Below are positions 52,183 to 62,672 of a DNA stretch of 64,000 bases, piece after piece. Source of the DNA: Chlorops oryzae (lineage: Eukaryota > Arthropoda > Insecta > Diptera > Chloropidae); NCBI GenBank assembly GCA_020466095.1, contig CM035808.1, positions 81,384,779 through 81,448,778 on the forward strand. Reading direction: 5' to 3'. Made by a program: the position numbers and the translations under genes. The notes below the pieces were generated by a model, which searched no databases, was not told the DNA's origin, and worked only from the letters and a program-made list of their open reading frames with translations. Position 1 is the stretch's first letter, and every line of letters begins with the position of its first letter.

Positions 52183-52200
52183 CTGGCGCAGCCGCATTTT
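52183..52200 (+). promoter_or_regulatory. Gypsy-C primer-binding site
   Basis: CTGGCGCAGCCGC directly after the LTR end, similar to the tRNA-Ser-type PBS of the 17.6/297 Gypsy group. The leader continues to the hAT insertion at 52218, resumes at 59233, and reaches an ATG at 59251. Confidence 0.55.
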
Positions 52201-52323
52201 TCGAACTTCGTTTCCAGCAGGGTTGGGCAAAATGCATTGAATTTTAAATGCATTGAACTTTTCATTACCACTAAACATTTAGTGATAATGCTCGAGAAAT
52301 TTCATTATCATTTAAGGCTTAAA

Positions 52324-52711
52324 GCCTATACTGAGATATGCAGTAAGTAAAGCTCCCATAAGAAATACGTGCAAAAAAAATTGAAAAGTACTTCGAAGTA
52401 AATACTTTACTTTCGCTTATACTGAGATGTCAAGTAATCATGTGCGCAGGGTTGCATGCGACTTGCCTGCTTTAATTCGCCATAGAAATGAACATGTTCA
52501 TTTTTTATGCGAAGTAAATGCCAGGACAGCTGATTGCGGCACATTTTTCAAATGAAATACTGACACCGACTTCGAAGGTGTTAAATTGTTGGCATACTTT
52601 GAAGAATTCAAGGAGCGTGAATATAGTTGTCTCTCTCACACTTTACGACGTTGTAGCGAATTGGCTCCTAATGTGCAAGTAGTTACTTCATATCTCAGTA
52701 TAGGCTTTTAT
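52324..52711. repeat. Inverted GCCTATACTGAG repeats at the LINE 5' end
   Basis: GCCTATACTGAGATATG at 52326 and its complement at about 52693-52711, with a third, direct, diverged copy (CTTATACTGAGATGTC) at about 52416. It could be a MITE inserted at the LINE 5' end or part of the 5' UTR. No clear target duplication. Confidence 0.5.
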
Positions 52712-53047
52712 TCAGTAAAAAATCGAAATAATAGTAACTAAAGTTCGTATTTAGTGAAACTAAAGTAAAAATTAGGCAGAAGCCCAAAGGAAAGCGGGAT
52801 ACAAGGTTTCGTCGTGAATTCGGTGCCGTTCCATCCAAATAGTAAAGCTAAGTATTGCGACAAACAAACATACAGATATATGTGTTTTGGTTTTATATTT
52901 TAATCAAATTACAGACGCACACTAGACAAAGACAACTGGTTTCTGCAGCTGTTTACAGCTGACAGGTGTTCCAAACTGGTGGTGGAAATACTGGTTTAAA
53001 TGCCAGTTAATAGATCGCCTCCAAAGCTAAGCGTAATGTAATGTGTA

Positions 53048-54316
53048 ATGAAGGAAAATAGCTGCAACAACACTTCCTCGGGTAAAGCCTTAAAATCCCC
53101 TGTAGCCAGTACTTCTAGCGCTACTCCCAAACTTTCTTCGCCCAATCAGAGCAAAAATGCAGTTGTTTCTGAAAAAAAACCAAACCAAACTATTCAAAAA
53201 CAAAATGACCAGCAGGCGGTGCTTATCGGTATGCACCGTTATATTAATATAACGAAAAGGAAAAGAAGCCCTTCCGGGAAAAATGACTCTAGGGCCAAAC
53301 TTAACAAAACGGAAGTCCCTGCTTCCCAAAAAGCATTAACGGGAAATCGTTTCGCCCCATTGGCTGAAATCTCAAACGAGAATTCAACCGAAAATCAGCC
53401 AAAAAAAGAGCTTAAACCGCCTCCAATCTATTTGCGTGAGAGGAGCTCAAACGCGCTGGTTGCCAAATTGGCTACATTATTAGAAAAAAGCGATTTCCAT
53501 GTAGTTCCCTTAACAAAGGGTAATATACATGAAACCAAAATCCAAACTACCACTGAGGACAGTTTCCGCAGGGTTGTTAAAGAGTTTGAAGGGGCAAATA
53601 AAAATTTTTATACATACCAGCTTAAGAGTAGCAAAGGTATAACAGTTGTGATCAAAGGCATCGAAGCCGAAGTTGACACAAATGATATAAAAAGTGCGCT
53701 AGGGGAAAAGGGCTTCCATGCAAGATCGGTCATAAATATATTTAATAAAGCGAAAATCCCTCAGCCCATGTTTAAAGTTGATCTTTTGCCTGACAACTTA
53801 AAACTTAAGAAAAACGAAACGCATCCAATATATAACTTGCAATTCCTTTTGCATCGTAAAATAACGGTCGAAGAGCCACACAAGAGAAATCGTCCTATCC
53901 AATGTGCCAACTGTAACAAAAAAGCTCAAAATGATCGCAGATTAATTAAATGTAGTAACTGCCAAGGAAACCATACTGCAAACTACAGAGGTTGCCTAAT
54001 TTATCAAGACCTGAAAAAGCGAATTAATATCAAGAAAGAATCAGCTCGCAATCCTTCAAAAAACATTACTGTCTCTGTACCGTTATCCAATCCAAACCTT
54101 AATAACAACCCTGCAACTTCAGGTATTTGGTATGCAAATGTTCTAAAATCTGCAATGAATAATAGTTCTCCCTCTAACGCGAATAATAATCTTGAGATTA
54201 TGATATCGACTCTAACTCAAAGTTTATCACAATTTATGCAAGCAATGCAAAGCTCGCTCGATAGAATTGTGCAAATGCAAACACAATTAATGACCGCACT
54301 TTTAGCTAAGATATGA
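53048..54316 (+). CDS. Jockey-clade LINE ORF1 (RNA-binding gag-like)
   Basis: 422 codons without a stop, start ATGAAGGAAAATAG. The N-terminal ~120 residues are S/K/N-rich and low-complexity. The central part (VAKLATLLEKSDFHVV ... IKGIEAEVDTNDIKSALGEKGF) is the RRM-like region of Jockey ORF1. The zinc region begins QCANC, but then jumps to IKCSNCQGNHTANYRGC: the middle knuckle, present in the related minus-strand copy (39800-40030), is lost in frame. The C-terminus has a QSLSQFMQAMQSSLDRIVQMQTQ coiled-coil-like stretch. The stop overlaps the ORF2 start by four bases (ATGA, 54313-54316), suggesting reinitiation-coupled translation. RNA binding is probably impaired. Confidence 0.85.
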   Translation: MKENSCNNTSSGKALKSPVASTSSATPKLSSPNQSKNAVVSEKKPNQTIQKQNDQQAVLIGMHRYINITKRKRSPSGKNDSRAKLNKTEVPASQKALTGNRFAPLAEISNENSTENQPKKELKPPPIYLRERSSNALVAKLATLLEKSDFHVVPLTKGNIHETKIQTTTEDSFRRVVKEFEGANKNFYTYQLKSSKGITVVIKGIEAEVDTNDIKSALGEKGFHARSVINIFNKAKIPQPMFKVDLLPDNLKLKKNETHPIYNLQFLLHRKITVEEPHKRNRPIQCANCNKKAQNDRRLIKCSNCQGNHTANYRGCLIYQDLKKRINIKKESARNPSKNITVSVPLSNPNLNNNPATSGIWYANVLKSAMNNSSPSNANNNLEIMISTLTQSLSQFMQAMQSSLDRIVQMQTQLMTALLAKI

Positions 54317-54690
54317 GTGTTCTAAAAATTTGTGCCTGGAATGCGAACGGGTTAACAAAACATAAACTAGAGATTCAGAATTTTTTAAATCAAGAGGAAG
54401 TTGACGTCATGCTTCTCTCTGAAACTCATTTAACAAATAAAAATTTCTTTTCAATCACCGGGTATAAATTTTATCAAACCAACCACCCAGATGGTAAGGC
54501 GCATGGAGGCACGGGTATACTCATTCGTAGAAGAATACAGCATTTTTCTATGGATTCTTATAGTTATGAATTTATTCAGGCAACGTCAATCTGCGTCGTA
54601 TTGCCAGGGAAAAATATCGTACTTTCGGCAATCTACTGCCCGCCACGCTTTTGTGTTACGGAAACGCTGTTCTTAGACTTCTTTAAAGCC
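54313..54690 (+). pseudogene. Jockey LINE ORF2, endonuclease N-terminal part
   Basis: Starts MSVLKICAWNANGL, with the APE-type endonuclease motifs WNANGL, LLSETHL and GYKFYQTNHPDGKAHGGTG, to FLDFFKA. There the 0.53-kb TIR insertion brings a TGA (54691). In intact elements this domain nicks target DNA to prime reverse transcription. It continues at 55221. Confidence 0.85.
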
Positions 54691-54691
54691 T

Positions 54692-55220
54692 GAATTCCAA
54701 TAGCGCAGGAGCTACAGGAAATTTCATGCTGCAGGAGGTGCAGGAAAAATTCAATTTCCAATAATGCGTGTGCATGGGCATGTCATTCCTGCGGTTTTGA
54801 GTGTGAACTTGACTCAGTACATTTTTAGCTACTCTTGTACTCGTCTTATTATCTATGAACGGAATGTAATATTCCCTTTTACTTAGCAAATAAGTTATAG
54901 AAATCATAAATATAGAGACCGATGCTTAAAAGAAAACATAATTTAATGCATATTAATTGATTAACGAAGAAAAGGATACGTCCGTAGTACCAAGTACCTT
55001 AAAAAAACTACTCAATAGTTTCTACAACACTGTTATATTCCTTTCTTCAACTGTTATACTCAGCTGTCATGTTGCTCACGCGCAGGAAATATTCAATTTT
55101 TCGAACTTTTGCGTGTGCGTGCGCGTGCAGGAAATTGATTCGAACTAGTCCCATATGTTTTCATGTGTTGAATGTTTGCAGGAATTCACGTTACGCACCT
55201 CCTGCGCTATTGGAAATTCA
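54692..55220. mobile_element. 0.53-kb TIR element inside ORF2
   Basis: Inverted ends GAATTCCAATAGCGCAGGAG and GAATTTCCAATAGCGCAGGAG (the latter as complement at 55199-55220). GTGCAGGAAA-type motifs recur inside both ends. ORF2 reads into it at 54690 and out of it at 55221, so it is an insertion. A target duplication is ambiguous (TTTAAAGC against CTTAAGAC). Non-coding; superfamily unknown. Confidence 0.75.
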
Positions 55221-57582
55221 GCTTAAGACTTTGGGTGATAAGTTTCTAGCAGCAGAAGACTATAATGCGGAGCACACTTTCTGGGGCTCCAGAACGTGCA
55301 ATCCCAAGGGTCAACAATTATACAAGGCAATTATCAATAAAAATAATTCTCTTGACTTTGTATCTCCCAGACAGCCAACTTATTGGCCAACAGATCTCCA
55401 AAAAATTCCAGACCTCTTAGATTTCGGTATAACTAAAGGTATTGCAAGAGAGCTAATTTCTGCAAAAACAACTACCGACCTCTCCTCGGATCATTCCCCG
55501 GTTTTATTTGCTTTAAATAAATATCCGGTTGAAGTTGAACGTCCACTCAGCTTAACAAATCCAAGTACAAATTGGCTAAAATACAAAAAATACATAAGTG
55601 CGCATATTCATACGAATTATAAAATTGAATGCCATGAGCATATTGACGACGCCATAACTGTGTTTAATTCGTATCTAGGATCAGCAGCGCAAAATGCGAC
55701 TCCTCGTTTTGAATATAGATCAAATAGGACTTTCTCAAATAGGGAAATCGAAAAACTCGTCGCAGAAAAACGAAAGCTCAGACGCGAATGGCAACGGTCC
55801 CGGTCTCCGTTGGCCAAAAACAAACTAAAAGAAGTAGAAAAAAAGCTTAGAATAGCTCTAAATAGGGAAAAAGAATCTAAAGCTCACAACTTTGTCGAAA
55901 ATCTTACGCCTGTAGGCTCAAATCGTAGCTCCTTGTGGTTGGCAAGCCGTTTTCTTAAGACTCCTGTGCAGAGTGAAACACCTGTTCGGTGTCCCAACAG
56001 TGGTTGGGCGCGCTCAGACGAAGAGAAGGCTACAGCTTTTGCTTTGCACCTTAATAAAGTATTCCAACCGAATCCGAGTAATTCTGAGTATACTCTTCCG
56101 AACGAATCCGAAAATACACGCAGAATTTCCGTCCAAATTAGTTCAAGTGGAATTTCGGGTATCATAAAAAATGAACTTGTGACAAAAAAAGCCCCGGGAC
56201 ATGATCTTGTCACTCCAAAAATGTTAAAAAATATCCCATTTGTAGCAGTACAGTTTTTAACAGTCCTGTTCAATGCAATAATTAAATTCAGTTACTTTCC
56301 AAAAGATTGGAAACGATCGGTCATTAAAATGGTGCCTAAGCCAGGAAAGGACCCTACCCAAACATCCTCTTTTAGACCAATTAGCCTTCTCCCTTGCCTC
56401 TCAAAACTATTCGAAAAGGTTCTTTTAGCTAAATTAACACCTTATTTGCAAGAGCAGAATATAATTCCAAAACATCAATTCGGGTTTAGGAAACAACACG
56501 GTACTGTCGAACAGGTAAATCGAATTACCAACGAAATCAGGATTGCCTATGAAAATCGGGAGTATTGCTCTGAAGTATTCATAGATGTGCAGCAAGCATT
56601 CGCCAAAGTCTGGCACGATGGATTGTTGTACAAAATCAGAAAACTACTTCCCGTTAATTTTCACGCGATCTTTGAGTCATATTTAAAACAAAGAACGTTC
56701 CAAGTAAAACATAATACATTACATAATACATCGTACATTACAAAAAGTTTTGAAATCAATGCAGGAGTACCCCAAGGGAGTGTTGTTGGGCCTTTTCTTT
56801 ATCTAGTATACACAGCAGATATTCCTTATAACGATCGAATCGTGATTTCAACATTTGCTGATGACACAGCGGTCCTTAGTCGGCACAAGGACATTAGTGT
56901 TGCAACTTCTACACTGCAAGATCATCTCAACAAAATACAAAATTGGCTTTCTAAATGGCGTATCAAAATAAATGAGATCAAATGCCAACATATTACTTTC
57001 ACGCTCAATAGAAAAGCTTCTCCGGACATTTTTCTCAATAACGTACGCATCCCACAATGCGAAGATATCACATATTCCGGTATTCATTTGGACAAAAGAT
57101 TGACATGGCGTAGGCATATTGAAGCCAAGAGAACCCAAATGAAACTTAAAGCCATAAGCCTGCACTGGTTAATAAATAGCCGCTCTCCTCTAAAACTTGA
57201 GTATAAGATCCTCCTGTACAATCAAGTTATAAAACCAATGTGGATGTACGGGTTACAATTGTACGGGAATGCAAGCGCTTCGAATATAGAAATCCTGCAA
57301 AGAGCGCAGTCCAAAATACTAAGGACTATAACGGGAGCTCCTTGGTTTATCTCAAATGAACGGATTCATAGAGAGTTAAACGTTGAACTAGTCAAAGCTG
57401 AGTTCACCAAAATCAAAGAAAAGTATTTTAATAAATTGCGAACTCATGTAAATCCACTTGCGCGTGGACTGTCGAACATATCGAACTCTTCGAGATTAAA
57501 AAGGAATGATCGACCAGCGATTTCAAATCATTCTTCTACAGCAGGAGCTTTCCATGCACATCCATCAACTCTGCTTCCCTAG
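55221..57582 (+). pseudogene. Jockey LINE ORF2, endonuclease end and reverse transcriptase
   Basis: Open from the insertion edge (LKTLGDKFLAAEDYNAEH) to the TAG at 57580. Endonuclease end: SSDHSPVLFAL (about 55490). RT: KKAPGHDLVTPKML, PKPGKDPTQTSSFRPISLLP, HQFGFRKQHGTVEQV, VFIDVQQAFAKVWHDGL (the first aspartate of motif A kept, the usual AFD reads AFA), AGVPQGSVVGPFLY and STFADDTAVLS (catalytic FADD intact). The thumb and zinc-like tail follow. No internal stop occurs in about 787 codons, so the copy is young. It was disabled mainly by the TIR insertion and perhaps motif A. The open frame artificially extends upstream to 55069 within the insertion. Confidence 0.9.
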
Positions 57583-57625
57583 CAGATCGAAACGCGTTTC
57601 TTGGTGCATTCCATGCACGTCCGTC

Positions 57626-57848
57626 AAAACAGCTGATCGGTATCTCGGTGGGTGCTCCTAGTACCCAATGCATTTCTCCATGCAATCCACGCCAAAACAG
57701 CTCTTTTAGCTTATCGGTATCTCGGTGGGTGCTCCTAGTACCCAATGCATTTCTCCATGCAATCCAATGTCAAAACAGCTCTTTTAGCTTATCGGTATCT
57801 CTGCGGGTGCTCCTAGCACCCAATGCATTTCTCCATGCAATCAACGTC
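57626..57848 (+). repeat. Three ~77-bp tandem repeats in the LINE 3' UTR
   Basis: Units start AAAACAGCT at 57626 (68 bp), 57694 (78 bp) and 57772 (77 bp), each with TTATCGGTATCTC, GGGTGCTCCTAG and CCAATGCATTTCTCC. The first unit lacks ten bases. A partial fourth begins at 57849. Confidence 0.85.
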
Positions 57849-58179
57849 AAAACAGCTACGCGCTTCCTGTATGCATATATGCGGTTGTAAAAAATCAGCT
57901 CTCCTAGCTACTTAAATCGTTTACCCTAGAGGAAAACACCGGAAATATTTCGCGTGCTCCTTCACACATCAGTTAAGCCTAGTTAACGTTACCTGAGACC
58001 CGCTATTGATAAAAACTTGCGACTCATAAACTTTTCGAAATTAAGGAAATGCTTTGTGATCTGTAGTTTTGTTAAACTAGGCGTAAGATTTTGAAACTTA
58101 TTGCTAGACTCCTACTTTACAGGAGTGATACAATAAATAATAAAACGTTTAAAAAAAAAAAAAAAAAAAATTTAAGGCT

Positions 58180-59180
58180 TATTGAAAATGAAAAAAAAAA
58201 TGCATTATCATTTAAGGCTTAGTGTCAATGCAGATTTTTTTCAATTATCACTAAACTCTCAATGCTAATGCATTCTTATTTTCATTATCAATAAGTATTT
58301 AATTGTAATGCAATCTCATTTGCATTATTTCAAAAAATTACTTAATGCATTAAATATTTAATCGCATTAAAATAAAATTTCATTATCACTTTCTATTGAA
58401 TTTTAAATTTTATTTGCGTGAATGAAGTAGGCTAGAAGACTTATTTATTGAATTAAGAAAGTTATAAGAACGATGATCGACTTCTTGAATTTCGCATTCG
58501 AATACTGAATTCAATTTAAGGATATTTCAATACGTGCTATTAAGAATTAAAATAAAAACACAATCCTGTGAAAAAAGGCTAGATACTTGTGCCTAAAGCG
58601 TGATATATATACAAAGGGCAGAGGATCGATGGTTCAAAATTCATTATTTCAGCTCTATTTATGTTGAAATACTTTAATAATTGGCTCTAGAATATTCTGC
58701 GAATCACTAGTTTTTGATTGACAAAAGAAAGATAAACAATAGCTAGGGTTATTCTCTAAATTGAAATTAGTATTCGAATGCGAAATTCAAGAAGTCGATC
58801 ATCGTCCTTATAACTTTCTTAATTCAATAAATAAGTCTTCTAGTCTACTTCATTCACTCAAATAAAATTTAAAATTCAATAAAAAGTGATAATGAAATTT
58901 TATTTTAATGCGATTAAATATTTAATGTATTAAGTCATTTTTTGAAATTTAATTTAGTGCAAAATTCTTTCATTGTCATTAAAGATTTAATGGCAATGCA
59001 AGTGAGATTGCATTATAATTAAATACTTATTGATAATGAAAATAAGAATGCATTAGCATTAAGAGTTTAGTGATAATTGAAAAAAATCTGCATTGACACT
59101 AAGCCTTAAATGATAATGAATTTTTTTTTAAATTTTCAATAAGCCTTAAATGATAATGAAATTTCTCGAGCATTATCACT
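58180..59180. repeat. Long inverted repeat of the foldback element
   Basis: Sequence 58180-58500 (from ATTTAAGGCTTAGTGTCAATG to CTTCTTGAATTTCGC) returns as complement in 58780-59130 with few changes. A ~260-base unpaired middle includes TTGTGCCTAAAGCG and CTAGGGTTATTC. It could form a stem of about 330 bp. Confidence 0.8.
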
Positions 59181-59334
59181 AAATGTAAATTAATAATGCA
59201 ACATTAATGGTAATGCAAAGTGCCCAACCCTGGTTTCCAGGGAAAGAAAAATGGTGAGTCAAAGTAAGCTCTCCAATTTCATAATTATGTTGATTTTAAT
59301 TTTCCAACGAAATTTCATTATGTTTTTTTATATA

Positions 59335-59575
59335 TGTAGCGACTTAGCTAATTTCTGTTTATAAAAATAGCCAACTACTTTTTTATTTGAAAACTATGCA
59401 ACAGTTTTTTATGACAGCTTATGTCAAGACAGATTTAACACTTCCTTCTTCTGCTAGCTGTGAAATTACGAATAGGTCGTATGCTCTAAAATTTATCGTT
59501 CAACAAATAAATTAATTTAAGTATTTTTTATTGTTGATTAATTATAATAAATTCAATATTAAAAACAACTGCGCA
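59335..59575 (+). mobile_element. Gypsy-2 5' LTR (241 bp)
   Basis: TGTAGCGACTTAGC to AACTGCGCA. Differs from the 3' LTR by GAATAGG against GAACAGG and by the last base (A against G). Preceded by TATA. Confidence 0.9.
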
Positions 59576-62391
59576 AGTTTGCAAATCGGGATGAATATAC
59601 GCACCTACGGCGAAGTTCTATTAAAACTAAACTTAGGATTGCGACGTGAATTTATATGGAAGTTTGTCATTGCAGACGTCAGCCAAGCGACTATAGGAGC
59701 AGACTTCTTAGTACATTTTGGGTTATTACCAGATCTTAAAGGTAATTGCTTACTCGACCGAAATACTGCGTTTAGATCATCTTGCACTCTCGATACGACA
59801 AATCAACTTTGCATCAGAGCCTTCAACGTGAACACACACTTTTCCAAAATACTAAAAGAATACGAGGACATTACCAGACCAGGAGCACCGAATCCTAAAA
59901 CAAAATCCACGATAACACATCGGATAGAGACGACTGGCCAACCTGTATTCGCTCGTCCCCGTCGATTATCAACGGAAAAGCTGGTCGCTGCACGTAACAA
60001 GTTTGAAATGATGATGCGATTAGGTGTGTGCCGCCCATCGAAAAGCAACTGGGCTAGCCCGCTGCACATGGTGCGTAAACCTGACGGCAGCTGGCGTCCT
60101 TGCGGCGACTACAGAGCCCTGAACGCAGTAACTGTCCATGACCGATACCCGCTACCTTACCTCCACGATTTTTCAACAATTTTAGCCGGTAAGACTATAT
60201 TTTCAAAAATCGATTTACAAAAAGCCTTCCTTCAAGTTCCAGTTCATGAAGATGATATTCCAAAGACGGCCATTACTACCCCCTTTGGACTCTTCGAATT
60301 CACGCATATGTGCTTCGGGTTAAGAAATGCTGCGCAAACCTTTCAGCGATTAATTCATGAGATACTTCGTGGGTTGCCCTTCACATTTGCATATTTAGAT
60401 GACGTTTGTATTGCATCATCTACGGTGGAAGAGCACGAGAGGCATCTCAGCACGGTTTTTCATCGCCTTCGAGAAAACGGACTTACAATCAACGTCGCTA
60501 AGTCCGAATTTGGGGTTCAACAACTTAAATTCCTTGGGCGTCTTATAACAGCTGAGGGCATTCGGCCATCGCCAGATCGCGTGGAAGCTCTTTTGAATAT
60601 TCCACGCCCGACCGTAGCTAAGGAGCTGAAGAGATTTCTCGCTTCCCTTAATTTTTACAGGCGTTTTCTACCAAAAGCCATCGAAACTCAAGCAATATTA
60701 TTTAACATGGTTGACGGCCATAAGCGCAATGATAATACAGAGTTGTCTTGGTCTGATGCAACATCTACAGCCTTCAATAACTGCAAAAGACAACTTGCTG
60801 ATTGCGCCTTACTTTCACATCCATATCCAGATGCTGAACTTTCGCTTTGGGTCGACGCCTCGAATTTTGCAGCTGGCGGAGTGCTTAACCAATTAGTGGA
60901 AAATAAACTCCAACCACTTGCGTATTTTTCACGCAAATTCACTCAAGCAGAAATCAGGTACAGCACTTACGATCGCGAGCTTACGGCGGTATACCTCACC
61001 ATGAAGCATTTTCGGTATATGGTTGAAGGACGATGCTGTCACATATACACCGACCATAAGCCGCTAATTTACGCCTTCAAGCAACGTGCAGATCACGCGT
61101 CGGATCGACAAGCGAGACAGCTGGACTTTATATCACAGATCACTACCGATATCCGTCACGTGGACGGGGAACAAAACGTCGTAGCGGATTTACTTTCAAG
61201 AATTGAAGCCATTAATGCTCAACCGATTAACTTTGAAGAACTTTCTGAATCGCAAGCTCACGACGAGGAAATGCAAGAAATACTTACTCAAGGTACCACT
61301 TCAAATTCACTCAAACTTAAAGCATTTACCTTAATTGGCAGCTCAAAACCGGTCTATTGTGATACCAGCACTGAGCGAATTCGTCCATTTATAACTAAAT
61401 CACTGAGAACTCGCTTCCTACACGCCACACATAACTTGTCCCATCCCGGCGCAAGAGCTACTGCGAGATTGATGACAGAGCGTTTCGTTTGGCCTGGAAT
61501 ACAAAGCGACAGCAAGCAATTCGTCCGAAACTGCATCGCATGCCAAAAGAATTAGGTATCACGACACTCAAAAACGCCATTACAACGTCGGAACATACCA
61601 AGTCAGCGATTCGCGCATTTGCATCTTGACATTGTTGGCCCATTTCCTCTTTCCGATGATTTTCGCTATTGCCTGACAATTATCGACCGATTTACGAGAT
61701 GGCCAGATGCAATTCCAATACCGGACATGACAGCACCCACTGTGGCAAAGGCACTACTTTTCAACTGGATATCGCGATTTGGAATCCCAATTGACATAAC
61801 TACGGACCTAGGTCGTCAGTTTGAAAGCTCTCTCTTTAAAGAACTATTAGACAATCTGGGAATCCAACATCTTAAAACCACACCCTACCATCCTCAAGCG
61901 AACGGTATGGTAGAGCGATGGCACCGCACATTAAAATCAGCCATCCTTGCGCATAACACCAATCGTTGGACTTACTTCCTACCGATTATATTACTTGGCC
62001 TAAGATCAACAATCAAGCAAGACATCGGCCATACACCAGCTGAACTGGTTTACGGGACGACTTTACGTTTGCCGTCAGAATTCATAGCCGAAAATACAAA
62101 ACCAACAAATGAAGCTGAAACGGGCAGGAACTCCGCAAGGCGATGCGAATTCTACGCCCAAAAGACTCGACTTGGCATGGCCATCAATCAACTTTCGTTC
62201 ATCCCGATTTGCAAACTTGCGAGAAAGTGTTCGTGAGGAACGACTCAGTACGTCCTTCATTGACTTCGCCATACGAAGGACCATATGGCATCATTCGTAG
62301 ACTCTCCAAATATTTCATCATTGATAAAGACGGCCGGAACACGAAAGTTTCCGTTGATCGACTCAAACCAGCCTTCACAACAAATGACTGA
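59576..62391 (+). pseudogene. Gypsy-2 pol: partial protease, RT, RNase H, integrase
   Basis: Frame 59531-61555. Protease remnant [10 protein letters not shown] and [11 protein letters not shown], without active site. [41 protein letters not shown], and YLDD at about 60398. RNase [48 protein letters not shown] (complete, unlike Gypsy-1). Integrase zinc finger THNLSHPG...CIACQKN, then TAG (61553). The same frame continues with [23 protein letters not shown] and [12 protein letters not shown] to about 62120, then a frameshift to 62143-62391 ([17 protein letters not shown] ... DRLKPAF). One stop and one frameshift inactivate integrase. Protein similarity to Gypsy-1 is moderate, so it is a sister family. 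Confidence 0.9.
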
Positions 62392-62427
62392 GATCATTCA
62401 TTAACAGGAATACTCCAAGGGGGGTAA

Positions 62428-62668
62428 TGTAGCGACTTAGCTAATTTCTGTTTATAAAAATAGCCAACTACTTTTTTATTTGAAAACTATGCAACAGTTT
62501 TTTATGACAGCTTATGTCAAGACAGATTTAACACTTCCTTCTTCTGCTAGCTGTGAAATTACGAACAGGTCGTATGCTCTAAAATTTATCGTTCAACAAA
62601 TAAATTAATTTAAGTATTTTTTATTGTTGATTAATTATAATAAATTCAATATTAAAAACAACTGCGCG
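62428..62668 (+). mobile_element. Gypsy-2 3' LTR (241 bp)
   Basis: Directly after the polypurine tract, ending AACTGCGCG, with TATA after it. Confidence 0.9.
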
Positions 62669-62672
62669 TATA

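Larger units (their letters stand above)
52322..58170 (+). mobile_element. Jockey-clade LINE, near full-length, TSD TTTAAGGCTTA
   Basis: Flanked by the 11-bp duplication TTTAAGGCTTA at 52311-52321 and 58171-58181; the opposite foldback arm shows the uninterrupted site. It ends in a 20-base poly-A (58151-58170). It contains 5' UTR, ORF1, ORF2 and a 3' UTR with tandem repeats, plus a 0.53-kb TIR insertion in ORF2. The first about 390 bases are bounded by inverted GCCTATACTGAGATATG motifs. Confidence 0.85.
52218..59232. mobile_element. hAT-type foldback element (host of the Jockey LINE)
   Basis: Ends are CAGGGTTGGGCA and its complement TGCCCAACCCTG. GTTTCCAG is duplicated directly outside (52210-52217 and 59233-59240), an 8-bp duplication with CAG-type TIRs as known for hAT. 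Without the LINE it is about 1.16 kb. The interior forms long inverted repeats rich in ATTTAAGGCTTA, ATTGCATT and AATGCATT motifs (arms about 58180-58500 and 58780-59180). No transposase is encoded. Confidence 0.85.
59335..62668 (+). mobile_element. Gypsy-2: CsRn1-like LTR element lacking gag
   Basis: 5' LTR 59335-59575 and 3' LTR 62428-62668 are both 241 bp, starting TGTAGCGACTTAGC, and differ at two positions by eye. TATA is duplicated at 59331-59334 and 62669-62672. Directly after the 5' LTR comes protease sequence: PBS, gag and the protease active site are deleted. The 3' LTR follows the polypurine tract AAGGGGGGTAA. The near-identical LTRs mean recent insertion, probably mobilised in trans or deleted afterwards. 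Confidence 0.9.

Noticed and set aside
55069..55220. N-terminal extension of the long LINE frame (MLLTRRKYSIFRTF...)
   Set aside because: It lies in the TIR insertion; ORF2 similarity starts only at 55221.
59335..62668. Gypsy-2 as a retrovirus with an env gene
   Set aside because: No frame follows integrase before the 3' LTR; pol ends 37 bases before the polypurine tract and LTR.
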